A stretch of 43,698 nucleotides of DNA from an uncultured Eubacteriales bacterium (GCA_934446065.1 CAKSDP010000017.1:1-43698); one strand, 5' to 3'. Positions 29,271 to 38,349 are shown, counted from the first letter of the stretch. The notes: generated from the letters alone by a model not told the origin. Numbers and translations are program-made.

Positions 29271-31922
29271 TTAGTTCATATGAGGCTCCACAAGCCCGTA
29301 CTTCAGCTTGATCCGATCGAGCTTTTCGAGCATCGGCTCGGCTGCGGCAAGCAGGAAGAACACTGTCGCCGCTGCATGGATCAGATCCATCGGCAAGCCG
29401 GAAACGTAGGACGCAAGCACCGTTTTCCACGATATTGACGCGGGCGACCAGATCAGAACCGACGCGGGGTTCATGATCCCGCCGTAGACTACTATCGCCG
29501 CCAGCGCGCCGAATATCGCAAGCGAGCCGCGCGTCCGCCGCAGTATGCCGTATCGGAACAGCACCCCCGCGATGAACCCGATGATCCCCATTGCGAACAT
29601 CTGCCACGGAGTCCACGGCCCCTGCCCCGCAAGCAGATTTGACACGAGCATCGTCACGGCGCTGACCATGAATCCCGTCTCGCCGCCGAACGCCACGCCC
29701 GAGATTATTACGATCGCCATGACCGGCTTGAACTGCGGCAGCATGAAGAATACCGCCCGTCCCGCGACACCGATCGCGCACAGGACCGCGATCACCACAA
29801 GTTCCCGCGCCATCGGCCGCCGCCCCTCAAAAACGAGGAAAAACGGCAGCATACACTCAAGCAGCACCGCAATCGATATTGCGCCGTAGCTGCGGTCGCC
29901 GAGGTAATATATCCCGAAAAACAGCGTCACCGGTATCGCCGCAAGGATCATCACCGCCGCAGCCACGGTTCGTCTGCTGAGATGCCGAAGCTCCTTCGGA
30001 ACCTCGGTAAACTCCGGCTCTTTACTTCGCCGTCCGAGCGACATTACCGCGATGATGAGCAGCGCGATAAGCGCAGAAGTCAGCCACAGCTGACCTGCGG
30101 CAGCGGCGGAGATTCCGCCGGAGGTTATGAGCTTTGTGAGATCCGATATGCCCGCGATATATACGAATATCCCGAGCGCAAGCGCGACAGAGATCGCCGC
30201 GACGATCCGCCGCCACAGCGGAAACCGATTCTTCTGCTTTTCTGCGGCGACAGCATGAGCCGACGGCAGATCCGCCGAAATTTCGGCTGTACTGTCGTCA
30301 TAAGCGCAGCCGAATGCCGCAAGCACCGCACAGACAGTCACCGCGCCGGGCACGCTCCGCCTTGCCATACGCGCCGCCGCCGTCGTATAGAAGCTGTTGC
30401 CGCTGAAAAATTCCGCAGCACTGCCCGACGACGCGACCGAGCCGTCGAAGAATAGCGAGCAGGTGTCGGCAAACTCGGCGCAAAACTCCACGTCGTGGCT
30501 GACTATAAGGATCGCCACGCCTGCGGCTGCAAGACTGCGCAGCAGCACGCCGAAATCGCGCTTGAACGCGGCGTCAAGCCCCTTCGTCGGCTCGTCGAGC
30601 AGGAGTACGTCGGGGGAGAGGAGCAGAACCTTCGCCGTCGCCGCGCGCTGAAGCTCGCCGCCCGAAAGATCAAACGGGTGTGAATCGAGAAGCTCCGTGA
30701 TCCCGCAGGTGTGCGCCATCCGAATAATACGCGCCTCGCGCTCGCTCGCAGGTACTCCGGCACCGGCGAGGGTGTAGGCAAGCTCCTCGCGCACCGTCTT
30801 TTTCACGAAAAGTATCTGCGGCTCCTGCGGCAGATACGATATTTTTGCCGCGGTCGTGACCTCGCCGCGCGTCGGTCGGCGCAGTCCCGCAAGAACGCGC
30901 AGAGCCGTCGTTTTTCCGGCGCCGTTGCCGCCGAGCAGCGCCGATATTTCCCCTCGCCGCAGGGTGAAATCGAACCCGCGGAGAATGTCGGGACCGCCCT
31001 CCTCGTAGCGGAAAAACACGCCCTTTGCCTCGATCGCCGTCTCACCTGTCGGGCGCGGCTTCCGGGGGACGGGCAGCGGCGGAGATGCCGCCGCAAAGCG
31101 GTCGATCATCGCGGCACCCTCGGAGACGCTCATCGGACACGCGCCGTCCGCGTCAAGCCCCGCCCATATCCTCATTGCCGCAGGCATCGCGGCGAATATT
31201 TCGTGCCCGCTTGCGCGAAGCTCTCCTGCGACATCTGCAACGGTGCCTGCGGCGGCAGCGCGCCCGTGGTCCATCACGACCATGGATGTCGCAAGCGGCA
31301 GCGCCTCTTCGAGCCTGTGCTCGGTCATGATGACTGTCGTGCCAAGCTCCCTGTTTATTCTCGCCACAGCCGAGAGAAGCTCCTCGGCGGCGATCGGGTC
31401 AAGGCGTGAGGTCGGCTCATCGAGCAGCAGCACCTTTGGATCCATGACCATCACCGAGGCGAGAGACAGAAGCTGCTTCTGCCCGCCGGACAGCTCCGAT
31501 ACGTTTTTGTAAAACCAGTTCTCGATCCCGAAAAATGCTGCCATCTCGGCGACGCGGCGTCGGATGTACTCGCTGTCGCGCCCGATGCTCTCAAGCCCGA
31601 ACGCAAGCTCATGCCAAACCTTGTCGCATACGACCTGATCCTCGGGCGACTGCATGACAAACCCGATGTTTACGGCATCGTCGCGCGGCGTGAGAGACTT
31701 TGTGCTCTCGCCGAAAAACAGCACCTCACCCGTGAGCTTGCCGTGCGGCGTGAGCGTCGGCTTGAGTGTACGCAGCAACGTAGATTTTCCGCTGCCGGAC
31801 GCGCCGCATATTACGTTAAACGATCCCGCCTCGAACGAAAGGGCATGAATGTCGATCGCCGGCGCGGTCGCGGTCGGATATGTAAATGATACGCCGTTCA
31901 GGCTAAACGCCGCAGCTTCCAT
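29271..31922 (-). CDS. ECF transporter triple fusion: two ATPases plus membrane S-component
   Basis: An 883-residue protein. ATPase 1 (about 5-240): Walker A GASGSGKST at 40-48, LSGGQ at 144-148, LLLDEP at 165-170. ATPase 2 (about 295-500): GGNGAGKTT at 331-339, LSGGE at 419-423, LLLDEP near 440. The C-terminal part (about 567-883) is hydrophobic with some eight to nine membrane segments and resembles an ECF substrate-binding S-component: LPQFKPVMAIVIISGVAFG, then GQGPWTPWQMFAMGIIGF. ECF ATPases and S-components are normally separate. The riboswitch at the head of the operon points to cobalamin or a corrinoid as substrate. ATG 31922 has GGAGG 8 nt upstream and overlaps ecfT by 25 nt. Confidence 0.85.
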   Translation of the reverse strand: MEAAAFSLNGVSFTYPTATAPAIDIHALSFEAGSFNVICGASGSGKSTLLRTLKPTLTPHGKLTGEVLFFGESTKSLTPRDDAVNIGFVMQSPEDQVVCDKVWHELAFGLESIGRDSEYIRRRVAEMAAFFGIENWFYKNVSELSGGQKQLLSLASVMVMDPKVLLLDEPTSRLDPIAAEELLSAVARINRELGTTVIMTEHRLEEALPLATSMVVMDHGRAAAAGTVADVAGELRASGHEIFAAMPAAMRIWAGLDADGACPMSVSEGAAMIDRFAAASPPLPVPRKPRPTGETAIEAKGVFFRYEEGGPDILRGFDFTLRRGEISALLGGNGAGKTTALRVLAGLRRPTRGEVTTAAKISYLPQEPQILFVKKTVREELAYTLAGAGVPASEREARIIRMAHTCGITELLDSHPFDLSGGELQRAATAKVLLLSPDVLLLDEPTKGLDAAFKRDFGVLLRSLAAAGVAILIVSHDVEFCAEFADTCSLFFDGSVASSGSAAEFFSGNSFYTTAAARMARRSVPGAVTVCAVLAAFGCAYDDSTAEISADLPSAHAVAAEKQKNRFPLWRRIVAAISVALALGIFVYIAGISDLTKLITSGGISAAAAGQLWLTSALIALLIIAVMSLGRRSKEPEFTEVPKELRHLSRRTVAAAVMILAAIPVTLFFGIYYLGDRSYGAISIAVLLECMLPFFLVFEGRRPMARELVVIAVLCAIGVAGRAVFFMLPQFKPVMAIVIISGVAFGGETGFMVSAVTMLVSNLLAGQGPWTPWQMFAMGIIGFIAGVLFRYGILRRTRGSLAIFGALAAIVVYGGIMNPASVLIWSPASISWKTVLASYVSGLPMDLIHAAATVFFLLAAAEPMLEKLDRIKLKYGLVEPHMN

Positions 31923-32788
31923 GCGCGTGCCTCCTTTTCGTTGAGTATTACGGGAACAAGGCAGAGGACGAGGTACACCGCCTGAAAGACTGCGGTGATC
32001 CACCCCTGCGGAACGGATCTTATGCTCGGGAAGAAGCGGAACGCGAACGCTCCGGCGACACCCCCGCCCGTGAGGATCACGGCACAGGTGAGCACCGCCG
32101 CAAGGACGCTGCGGTCGCGCTCCGACATTCGGTAGATCGAGAACGCCGTTCTGCCGCGAAGTCCGTACCCCCGCCCCTTCATGCTGTCGGCAGTGCCTAT
32201 CGCGTTTTCAAGGCTCCACGTCACCGTGATCGAGACGACCGATATCGCGGCGCGAACGCGCGAGAATAGGCTGCCGCCGGACGTGTCGCGGCCGAGCATA
32301 CGCTGTGCGTCGGCGACCTCGCCCATTTTTGCGCGGAATCGCGGGACGAAGCGCAGCGTCATGCTGACGAGAAGCGCTATCGCCGGGCAGACGCGCCCGA
32401 ACAGATACACGATCTTGTCGCTTGATATCACTCTTGATACCGAATAGAACCAGAGGAGCGCCGCGGCAAAGCGCGCACCCGCCGCAACTCCGTAGAGAAT
32501 GCTCTCAAGCGTCAGCGGATTGCCCGACGGCAGATAGCAGAGGATCGTCACGCCCGCGTGGCTGAACGCCGGATTTATCAGAGCCGCAAGCAGAAGCATC
32601 GGCAGAGCCGCCGAAAGGATAAGCCGCACGGCGCGCCCGCCCGCAGTCTGAACGGCGTATGCGGCGGCGCACACGAGCGATATCGCAAGCACCGCCGGAT
32701 GATCGCATATCATCGTCGGGGTGAGCACCGTCGTAAAGAACGCAAGCTCCACCGCCGGGTGGAGCTCTGAAAATGCGTCATGTCTCAT
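31898..32788 (-). CDS. ecfT: ECF transporter transmembrane component EcfT
   Basis: A 296-residue membrane protein with about six helices, the energy-coupling scaffold joining ATPases to the S-component. Family motifs: TLRFVPRFRAKMGEVADAQ, and TADSMKGRGYGLRGRT, the form of the A-R-G coupling motif usual in Clostridia. ATG 32788 is used because GGCAGGTGA lies 5 nt upstream; the GTG at 32797 has no such site. It begins directly after the stop of the DUF4430 lipoprotein and overlaps the ATPase fusion, so these three genes are tightly coupled. Confidence 0.9.
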   Translation of the reverse strand: MRHDAFSELHPAVELAFFTTVLTPTMICDHPAVLAISLVCAAAYAVQTAGGRAVRLILSAALPMLLLAALINPAFSHAGVTILCYLPSGNPLTLESILYGVAAGARFAAALLWFYSVSRVISSDKIVYLFGRVCPAIALLVSMTLRFVPRFRAKMGEVADAQRMLGRDTSGGSLFSRVRAAISVVSITVTWSLENAIGTADSMKGRGYGLRGRTAFSIYRMSERDRSVLAAVLTCAVILTGGGVAGAFAFRFFPSIRSVPQGWITAVFQAVYLVLCLVPVILNEKEARAWKLRRLA

Positions 32789-32789
32789 G

Positions 32790-33932
32790 CTATTCACCTG
32801 CCATAAGATCGCAGCCTACGTCTCGGCCGAGGTCGCACGTGTAGCGCCACTCGATCACGTCGCCGTCGGCGAGAGCGTATCTCGAGCAGCCGTAGTTCGG
32901 GTACCAGCCGTTAACGCGGTACATCCAGCCCGAGAGTGTGCCGCAGTCGAACTCGTACAGGTTCCCGATCCCCTCAATATAGGCGCTGTTGTACATCGGG
33001 GTCCACGATGATTCCATGTGGATGCCCGCCTCCCTGCAAACGCGGGAGAGAACGTCATACACCGACTCGCCTTCGTAAAAGACAGCGCTCATTTTGTCGA
33101 GCAGTATTCCGTTTGTCGGAAGAACTTCAAGCTTCGCGGGGTCGAGCGAGGCGATATTGTTGAGGATCGTTGAGCACTCTATGGATATCGTGCAGGTGTA
33201 CGATTTCCTCGTATCGACGGTGGCGTCCTCCGGCTCGACGGGCATCGGACGCCCCTCGGGCACGGGATCGGTCTTGTATTTATCGGTCTCGGTGGCTTTG
33301 CCGTCGGAGTAGATCCTGCCGTCCGAGCTTTGCTGCGGGCGCGACAGGTAATCGCCTCCGGAGGGCGCGGCGCTGCTTTCGGTCTGATTGGGAGCAGTTG
33401 CGGTCCCCGCCGTCGTCTGAGGAGCCGTTGATTCTTCGGCTTTGTCGGTGACGATCGTGAACTCCGTGAGCGTTTGCGGAACGGAGAAATTGAGGATCGT
33501 TGTTTTCACTCCGGTGACTGAGGCGGAGCAGATAGTCTTGCCGTCCGCCCGCACCTCGGCGCCGGAGATATCGGATCTTTCGGGAAGGGTCACGGACAGA
33601 ACCGCCGCAGGGCGGCTGCCGTCCGCCAGCTTTGCCGTGATCTCGCCGTCCGCGCCCGAGGCAAGCTCAAGTGCAAGCGCGGCGTCCGCCGGGGTGTCGA
33701 TATCGCTGCCGAACACGGTCCATTCGTAGTAGAAATCACCCGATGTTCCGGTGAATACCGCGACCGAACCCTCGTCCTTCAGTTCCCGCATAACGTCGGC
33801 TGAGATGATCCCGTTCTCCGGGATCGGTATGCTGTCGCCGGTCAGCGTCGCATTTTTTCCGCATGAGACGAACATTTGCAGTATGATGAGTACCGCAAGT
33901 ATCAAAGTTATCCGTTTTCTCATAATAATCAT
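32790..33932 (-). CDS. DUF4430 (transcobalamin-C-like) lipoprotein
   Basis: A 380-residue surface lipoprotein: signal peptide with a lipobox FVSC, lipidated Cys at residue 24. A beta-rich region (about 40-165) is followed by a Thr/Ser/Pro-rich linker (about 170-235). The C-terminal domain (about 245-378) fits DUF4430: VLPTNGILLDKM, YEGESVYDVLSRVCREAGI, then LSGWMYRVNGWYPNYGCSRYALADGDVIEWRYT. This family is described as related to the C-terminal domain of transcobalamin and intrinsic factor. The position between a cobalamin riboswitch and ECF genes suggests it hands cobalamin to the importer. ATG 33932 or 33923 may be the start; neither has a strong site. Confidence 0.87.
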   Translation of the reverse strand: MIIMRKRITLILAVLIILQMFVSCGKNATLTGDSIPIPENGIISADVMRELKDEGSVAVFTGTSGDFYYEWTVFGSDIDTPADAALALELASGADGEITAKLADGSRPAAVLSVTLPERSDISGAEVRADGKTICSASVTGVKTTILNFSVPQTLTEFTIVTDKAEESTAPQTTAGTATAPNQTESSAAPSGGDYLSRPQQSSDGRIYSDGKATETDKYKTDPVPEGRPMPVEPEDATVDTRKSYTCTISIECSTILNNIASLDPAKLEVLPTNGILLDKMSAVFYEGESVYDVLSRVCREAGIHMESSWTPMYNSAYIEGIGNLYEFDCGTLSGWMYRVNGWYPNYGCSRYALADGDVIEWRYTCDLGRDVGCDLMAGE

Positions 33933-33951
33933 ACCAAAATAAGCACCCGTT

Positions 33952-34587
33952 TTACTTCACCGCGATCTTGGCGTTCCGCACCCTGAGCGAGGACTGCGCC
34001 ATAGACAGGCTGCGGTTCTCGTCCGAGGCGGCAAACACCGCGTCGGAAAACTCAACGCCGTACACGTCTCCCGATCTTGCGCTGCCGCGCAGGCGGAATC
34101 GCAGGCGGAACACGACGTTTTTGTCTTTTTCGGAGAGAAGTTCGCGCGAGAACGCGTAACGCCCGCCGCTGATGTCGAGGTACATGATGTTTACGGCACC
34201 GTCGCGGTTGCTGCGCTCGACGTTCACGCTCCATTCGGGCAGCTCCGGCGCACCGTCGCCGGTGACGCACAGGTTCCCCTCGGCGATGCCGAGAAACTCA
34301 AGCCTTGAGCGGTCGAAACCGATCGAAAAGCTCGCGGCGGGATAGATCGCGTCGCCGAGATCGGACAGCGTTACGTCGAGAGAAAACTCCTCCGCGTCGC
34401 CTGCTTCTCTCTTGTCGGGCGTTTCTATCGTAAGTGTCGGCGTGCCAGAAAGTACGCCGCGATCGCGCAGGACGAGCCACAGCACGAGGGCGCAGAGCAG
34501 CGCCGCTGCCACCGCAATTATTATGATGATAAGCCGCCGTTTGCGGCGATCCGTGTTTTTCGCGGGAGCTGTATCGATTGTTTCCAT
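33952..34587 (-). CDS. Membrane-anchored cohesin-domain protein
   Basis: A 211-residue protein. A short basic N-terminus (DRRKRR) precedes one membrane helix (about 19-41), so the rest should face outward. Residues about 50-205 form a cohesin-type beta-sandwich: TLTIETPDKREAGDAEEFSL, AASFSIGFDRSRLEFLGIAEG, VNIMYLDISGG, and LRFRLRGSARSGDVYGVEF, matching the order of cohesin strands. The protein encoded directly upstream ends in a dockerin, so this is its likely docking site on the membrane. ATG 34587 with GGAG 6 nt upstream; 19 nt before the next gene. Family assignment is by pattern; specificity is inferred. Confidence 0.78.
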   Translation of the reverse strand: METIDTAPAKNTDRRKRRLIIIIIAVAAALLCALVLWLVLRDRGVLSGTPTLTIETPDKREAGDAEEFSLDVTLSDLGDAIYPAASFSIGFDRSRLEFLGIAEGNLCVTGDGAPELPEWSVNVERSNRDGAVNIMYLDISGGRYAFSRELLSEKDKNVVFRLRFRLRGSARSGDVYGVEFSDAVFAASDENRSLSMAQSSLRVRNAKIAVK

Positions 34588-34648
34588 AGAATACTCCGAT
34601 CGGATGAGATTTTCACGGGGCAGGCGCGGGGAGAATAAGACTTAAAAA

Positions 34649-37366
34649 TCAGAAATTGCTGTTTGCGTGGGCTGCTGCGCGCACGACTACGGCGGGATCA
34701 GTGCCGTCAACGAATATCTCGACTATGCCGAGAGCGTCGAACGTGTTCAGACGTGAGTCGGAGTTCACGTTGAGAGACAGGATATCCGTGTCTGTCGGCT
34801 CACCGGAACGGCGGAGCCAGAAATCAACTGCGGCGAGCGCGTCCTGCGCGTTCACAAGCCCATCCGCGTTCGAGTCGCCGAAACGCAGATCGCTTGTGGT
34901 TTTGTCGGAATCAAACGTGTAATACTCGGCTGCGACGAATTTTTCGGTCGCAACGGAGGACGGAACGATCGCAACATAGGTCTGCACACCGCACTTTGCG
35001 GTGATCTCGGGGCTGTGGATGAACTGTACGGTCGTGCTGCCGTCGCTCCATGTGAGAGAAGCTGCATTCTCAAGCTCTGCAACAGCTACGGCAACAGCCT
35101 TCTTCGACTGCGGGATGAGATCGACGCCGTCGCCCTCGTACAGGCAGACTGCGCTGTATGACACGCCGGTTACAACGGCAATTTCCGCCTTGGCGGATGC
35201 GGTGTCAACGACGATCATCGAACCCTCGTCCGACGAATCGGAGGAGAGCTTGACGGACATTCCGCCGACACTCAGCGGGATCGTGGGAGTCACGTTCGGA
35301 TCGAGTGTGCCGGAGAGCTTCATCGAGATCGTGAATACCTCTGCGGGGTATTCCTGCGAGGTGAGGCGCAGATCAGAGCCGTTCTGCACGTCGAAATATA
35401 CGATGCGGAGCAGGCGGGTCGCCTCCTCAAGATTGTAGGCAATGCTTCCGCCGGAGAGACCGGCGCCGGGGACGACGTCCGTCACCTCAAGATAGTCGGG
35501 GATATTTACGGTGCAGTCGATAAGCTTGTACGCACCGTCGTTGTCGAAGCGGTTGAGATTTACGGAAACGCGAAGCGGCGTGTTCACGGTGCCGCCGATC
35601 TTCGCGGGCGCGGAGAGGGTCGCTGTGAACTTGGTATCGGCGAACGCGTCGCTCATGCTGTAAAGCGCGTTCTTACCCTGAACGAATCGGCTGTACGCGA
35701 CGAGGGCGTATGTTCCCTGATCGTTTGCCATTGCATTGCCGCCGTCGCCTGCGACGTGGCAGAACATTTTTGCATCCTTATCATAGAAAGAGAGAAGTGC
35801 GTCGAGGACGGAGTGACCGTTCTTGACAAATCTCGCGTCGGTCGCGGGATCAATGCCGTGAGCCGTGAGCGCGGTGACGACCTGAGCTATGCTCTCGCAG
35901 TTGACGGAGCCCCACGATACGTAGCCGCCGTCTTCGTTCTGCATTGCCGAGAGCGCTGCGATCGCGCGGTCACACGCGGCGGAGACGTTCTCGTTCGACT
36001 TGTACGGAGCGAGCGACTGAAGCGCCATTGCGGTCATATCGGGGTCGGCAGCGGTGCCGGACAGAGCAAATCCGCCGCCCGCCAGCTCCTTCGAGAGGAT
36101 GTACTCCACGCACTGCGTGCGGATGGTGTCGTCGGTTGTGCTGTAATTGCCAGAATCAAGGGCGAGCAGCGCGAAGATCGGACTGTTCAGTCCCTGCTTC
36201 TTTATCCATGAGAAATCGTTGTACGGGCGGATGAGGTTCCACTCGCCTACGCGTCTTGCGTCGCGGCCGATCGAGGAGAGCGCGAGGATCAGGCGCGAGT
36301 TTTCGGTGGACTTTACCTTGTGGAGCGCGCCGTTCATGTTGACCGAGGCGCACTGCTCGTTCACGGTCTGAACGATGCGTCCGTAGTAGTCGGTGAAATA
36401 CTTGTTGTCTGCGGCAAAGTATTCGCCGCGAGCGAGAGAGAGGACGGTCCACTCGCCGCCGAGTGTGCCGAACTCGGGCGCGGGGGTGGTGTTCGCCATA
36501 TTGTTGAGGACTTCCGCGAGGACAGCCGATGCGTCGGCGCTGCTGCCGCTGTCGGACGATGCGGAAACGAGCGCTGCGAGTGCGGCATCGACATCGCGCT
36601 GCGATGCGGTGAGGTTCTCCATCACTGCGAGAGCGGCTGCTTTCGCCTCGGCGTGAGTGTCAAAGAATCCGGAATCCGACAGCTCGGCGAACTTGCGGTA
36701 GAGGTCGCGGCGCTCTGCCGCAACGAAGAATGCGGACATTCCCCAGCCGGAGTCGATTCCGAGGTCTCCGCCGTAGCCGTAGAGCGTGAACTGCCAACGG
36801 ATCACGGAGCCGTCGCCGAAGGTGTGACCGGTGGATTCCGCAGCGCCCGACGTATACGCGCCGGCGCCGACGTTGATGAGGAAATCGTCAACGGTGATCA
36901 TCCAGCCGGACATTGAGCAGTAGTCGAACTCGCCGAGCCACTCGTCGGAGTTTCCGTCGTTGTTGTCGTTCGACGGACCGCCGTTATCGGCGATGATCTC
37001 GGGGATATTCAGCACGCCGGTGTCAAACCCGCGCACCTCCTGCATATAGAACGAGGAGATATCGCCGGAGTTGTGCCACTCGATGCCGCGGTCGAGCATC
37101 ATTGCGACGGTGACGACAGCGGGGGTAACGTCATCCGCTGTATACGGGCCGAGACCCTCTGAGGCAATGATCTCGTTCACGCGGGCGAGGGTGTAGGTCG
37201 TAGGCTCGAGGTAGATCCCCTGACCGAGGGTCAGCCCCTCCATCGACACGGTGAACGTGGGATTTTCGGAGTCGCCGGCGGTCGAGCCGAACGCGGCGGT
37301 GGTGAGCAGCAGCGCAACTGCAAGGAAGGCAGCGGCGGCACGTCGGAAGAGTCGTTTTTCTTTCAT
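34649..37366 (-). CDS. Secreted transcobalamin-like protein with cohesin-like domain and dockerin
   Basis: A 905-residue exported protein. Signal peptide 1-28. About 37-215: a DUF4430 domain (SMSGWMITVDDFLINVGAGA, FGDGSVIRWQFTLYGYGGDLG). About 216-272: helical linker. About 275-570: alpha/alpha-barrel with prenyltransferase-type repeats (ELAGGGFALSGTAADPDMTA, LSAMQNEDGGYVSWG). About 577-735: cohesin-like beta-sandwich. About 828-892: type I dockerin with two calcium-binding repeats (GDSNADGLVNAQDALAAVDFW, then NVNSDSRLNTFDALGIVEIF). Transcobalamin and intrinsic factor combine the same two folds, barrel first; here the order is reversed. A cobalamin riboswitch sits directly upstream. ATG 37366 has GGAG about 10 nt upstream. 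Cobalamin binding is inferred. Confidence 0.87.
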   Translation of the reverse strand: MKEKRLFRRAAAAFLAVALLLTTAAFGSTAGDSENPTFTVSMEGLTLGQGIYLEPTTYTLARVNEIIASEGLGPYTADDVTPAVVTVAMMLDRGIEWHNSGDISSFYMQEVRGFDTGVLNIPEIIADNGGPSNDNNDGNSDEWLGEFDYCSMSGWMITVDDFLINVGAGAYTSGAAESTGHTFGDGSVIRWQFTLYGYGGDLGIDSGWGMSAFFVAAERRDLYRKFAELSDSGFFDTHAEAKAAALAVMENLTASQRDVDAALAALVSASSDSGSSADASAVLAEVLNNMANTTPAPEFGTLGGEWTVLSLARGEYFAADNKYFTDYYGRIVQTVNEQCASVNMNGALHKVKSTENSRLILALSSIGRDARRVGEWNLIRPYNDFSWIKKQGLNSPIFALLALDSGNYSTTDDTIRTQCVEYILSKELAGGGFALSGTAADPDMTAMALQSLAPYKSNENVSAACDRAIAALSAMQNEDGGYVSWGSVNCESIAQVVTALTAHGIDPATDARFVKNGHSVLDALLSFYDKDAKMFCHVAGDGGNAMANDQGTYALVAYSRFVQGKNALYSMSDAFADTKFTATLSAPAKIGGTVNTPLRVSVNLNRFDNDGAYKLIDCTVNIPDYLEVTDVVPGAGLSGGSIAYNLEEATRLLRIVYFDVQNGSDLRLTSQEYPAEVFTISMKLSGTLDPNVTPTIPLSVGGMSVKLSSDSSDEGSMIVVDTASAKAEIAVVTGVSYSAVCLYEGDGVDLIPQSKKAVAVAVAELENAASLTWSDGSTTVQFIHSPEITAKCGVQTYVAIVPSSVATEKFVAAEYYTFDSDKTTSDLRFGDSNADGLVNAQDALAAVDFWLRRSGEPTDTDILSLNVNSDSRLNTFDALGIVEIFVDGTDPAVVVRAAAHANSNF

Positions 37367-37406
37367 TTGTCTGTGTCTCCTTTGAAATTTTGTGCGGCAA
37401 GGCAAG

Positions 37407-37447
37407 AAAAAGCGCATCTGACGGGGGCTTCCCGATCGGATGCGCTT
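37407..37447 (-). terminator. Riboswitch expression-platform terminator
   Basis: AAGCGCATC (37447-37439) pairs with GATGCGCTT (37418-37410), with a second short GC-rich stem inside; five T end at 37407. It lies between the aptamer and the first gene, so cobalamin binding should favour early termination. Confidence 0.82.
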
Positions 37448-37476
37448 CACACCAAAGCTGCAAATTCCGCAAAAAA

Positions 37477-37634
37477 GACACGGCAGGGTATCCTGACTCA
37501 TGACGCGGCGCGGCCGCTCGAAGAGGCATAAAGGCACAATTCCTCCTCGTCAAATACAGTAATGGCGGTTGTTCCGGACTCGAACCGGATTTCCTTTACT
37601 TTTACTCAGCTAACAACTTTTCAAATACCGTATC
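37477..37634 (-). promoter_or_regulatory. Cobalamin (AdoCbl-type) riboswitch
   Basis: On the minus strand the closing helix is GATACGG (37634-37628) with CCGTGTC (37483-37477). Inside is the conserved core GGAAATCCGGTTCGAGTCCGG, then AACAACCGCC, ACTGTA, and the B12-box region GAGTCAGGATACCCTGCC. A terminator follows, and the first gene starts 111 nt after the aptamer. These elements identify the class with confidence. It implies the downstream five-gene operon handles cobalamin or a related corrinoid. Confidence 0.94.
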
Positions 37635-37658
37635 TTTTGTGGATATTAAGTTATATTC

Positions 37659-37688
37659 AGTATAACACGCGGCGGCGGTACAAGTCAA
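37659..37688 (-). promoter_or_regulatory. Promoter of the cobalamin operon
   Basis: On the minus strand TTGACT (37688-37683), 18-bp spacer, TATACT (37664-37659). It overlaps the last codons of yqeG. Confidence 0.78.
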
Positions 37689-38260
37689 GAGTTTTCGGTC
37701 TCCGTTTTGCCGGTGTCGTGATTTTTGTGCCAGACAGTGCCGCTTAGTGCAGGCGCATCGGGCGATCGCAGGAATTTTTTGATATAGGGGCGCTCGACGG
37801 CGCGTTTGAAGCGGAAGAAAGCTCCCGTGCGGTCGCGGATCGGGGGGACTATGATCGAGACAAGCTCTGCGCGGTGCGCGGCGAGCGAATCGGTGAGTAG
37901 CTGGTCGCCGAGGACTGCGGCGGCGCTCCTGTCGCAGCCGAGGGCGGCGAGGGCGGAGTCGAAGTATTTGCGCGACGGCTTATGCGCGTCTGGAAACGCG
38001 GGGATATTCCGCTCGCCGACAAAAGTGCGGACGCGCTCGGGTGTATTATTTGAGACGAACGCGACGGAGACGCCTTCATCTGCGAGGCGGTCGAGCCACT
38101 CCTCGACGTTCGCGGGCATGATCGCGTCGTCGTATGTTGCGAGCGTATTATCGATATCGCATATGAGGGCGCGAATTCCGTGCGCTCGGCAAAAATCCGG
38201 GGTAACGTCGTAAAAATGCGCTGCCATATACGTTGGCATCAGTTTCTTTTCGAGTATCAA
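37685..38260 (-). CDS. yqeG: YqeG-family HAD phosphatase
   Basis: A 191-residue HAD IIIA-type phosphatase, the YqeG/phosphatidylglycerophosphatase-related family. Motif I is CDIDNTLATYD near residue 35, with both Asp; motif II FVSNNTPERV; motif III Lys in AHKPSRKYFD; motif IV AAAVLGDQLLTDS. The N-terminus MPTYMAAHFYDVTPDF is characteristic of YqeG. The start is TTG 38260 because AGGAG lies 8 nt upstream; ATG 38239 is an alternative. The gene ends inside the promoter of the cobalamin operon. Confidence 0.9.
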   Translation of the reverse strand: MILEKKLMPTYMAAHFYDVTPDFCRAHGIRALICDIDNTLATYDDAIMPANVEEWLDRLADEGVSVAFVSNNTPERVRTFVGERNIPAFPDAHKPSRKYFDSALAALGCDRSAAAVLGDQLLTDSLAAHRAELVSIIVPPIRDRTGAFFRFKRAVERPYIKKFLRSPDAPALSGTVWHKNHDTGKTETENS

Positions 38261-38349
38261 CGGCTATTCTCCTGTACTGTTTATCGGATACAGTTTACCA
38301 CACCCACGCCGAAAAATCAAGCATTACGGCGCGGACGGGGGGCGGAGGG

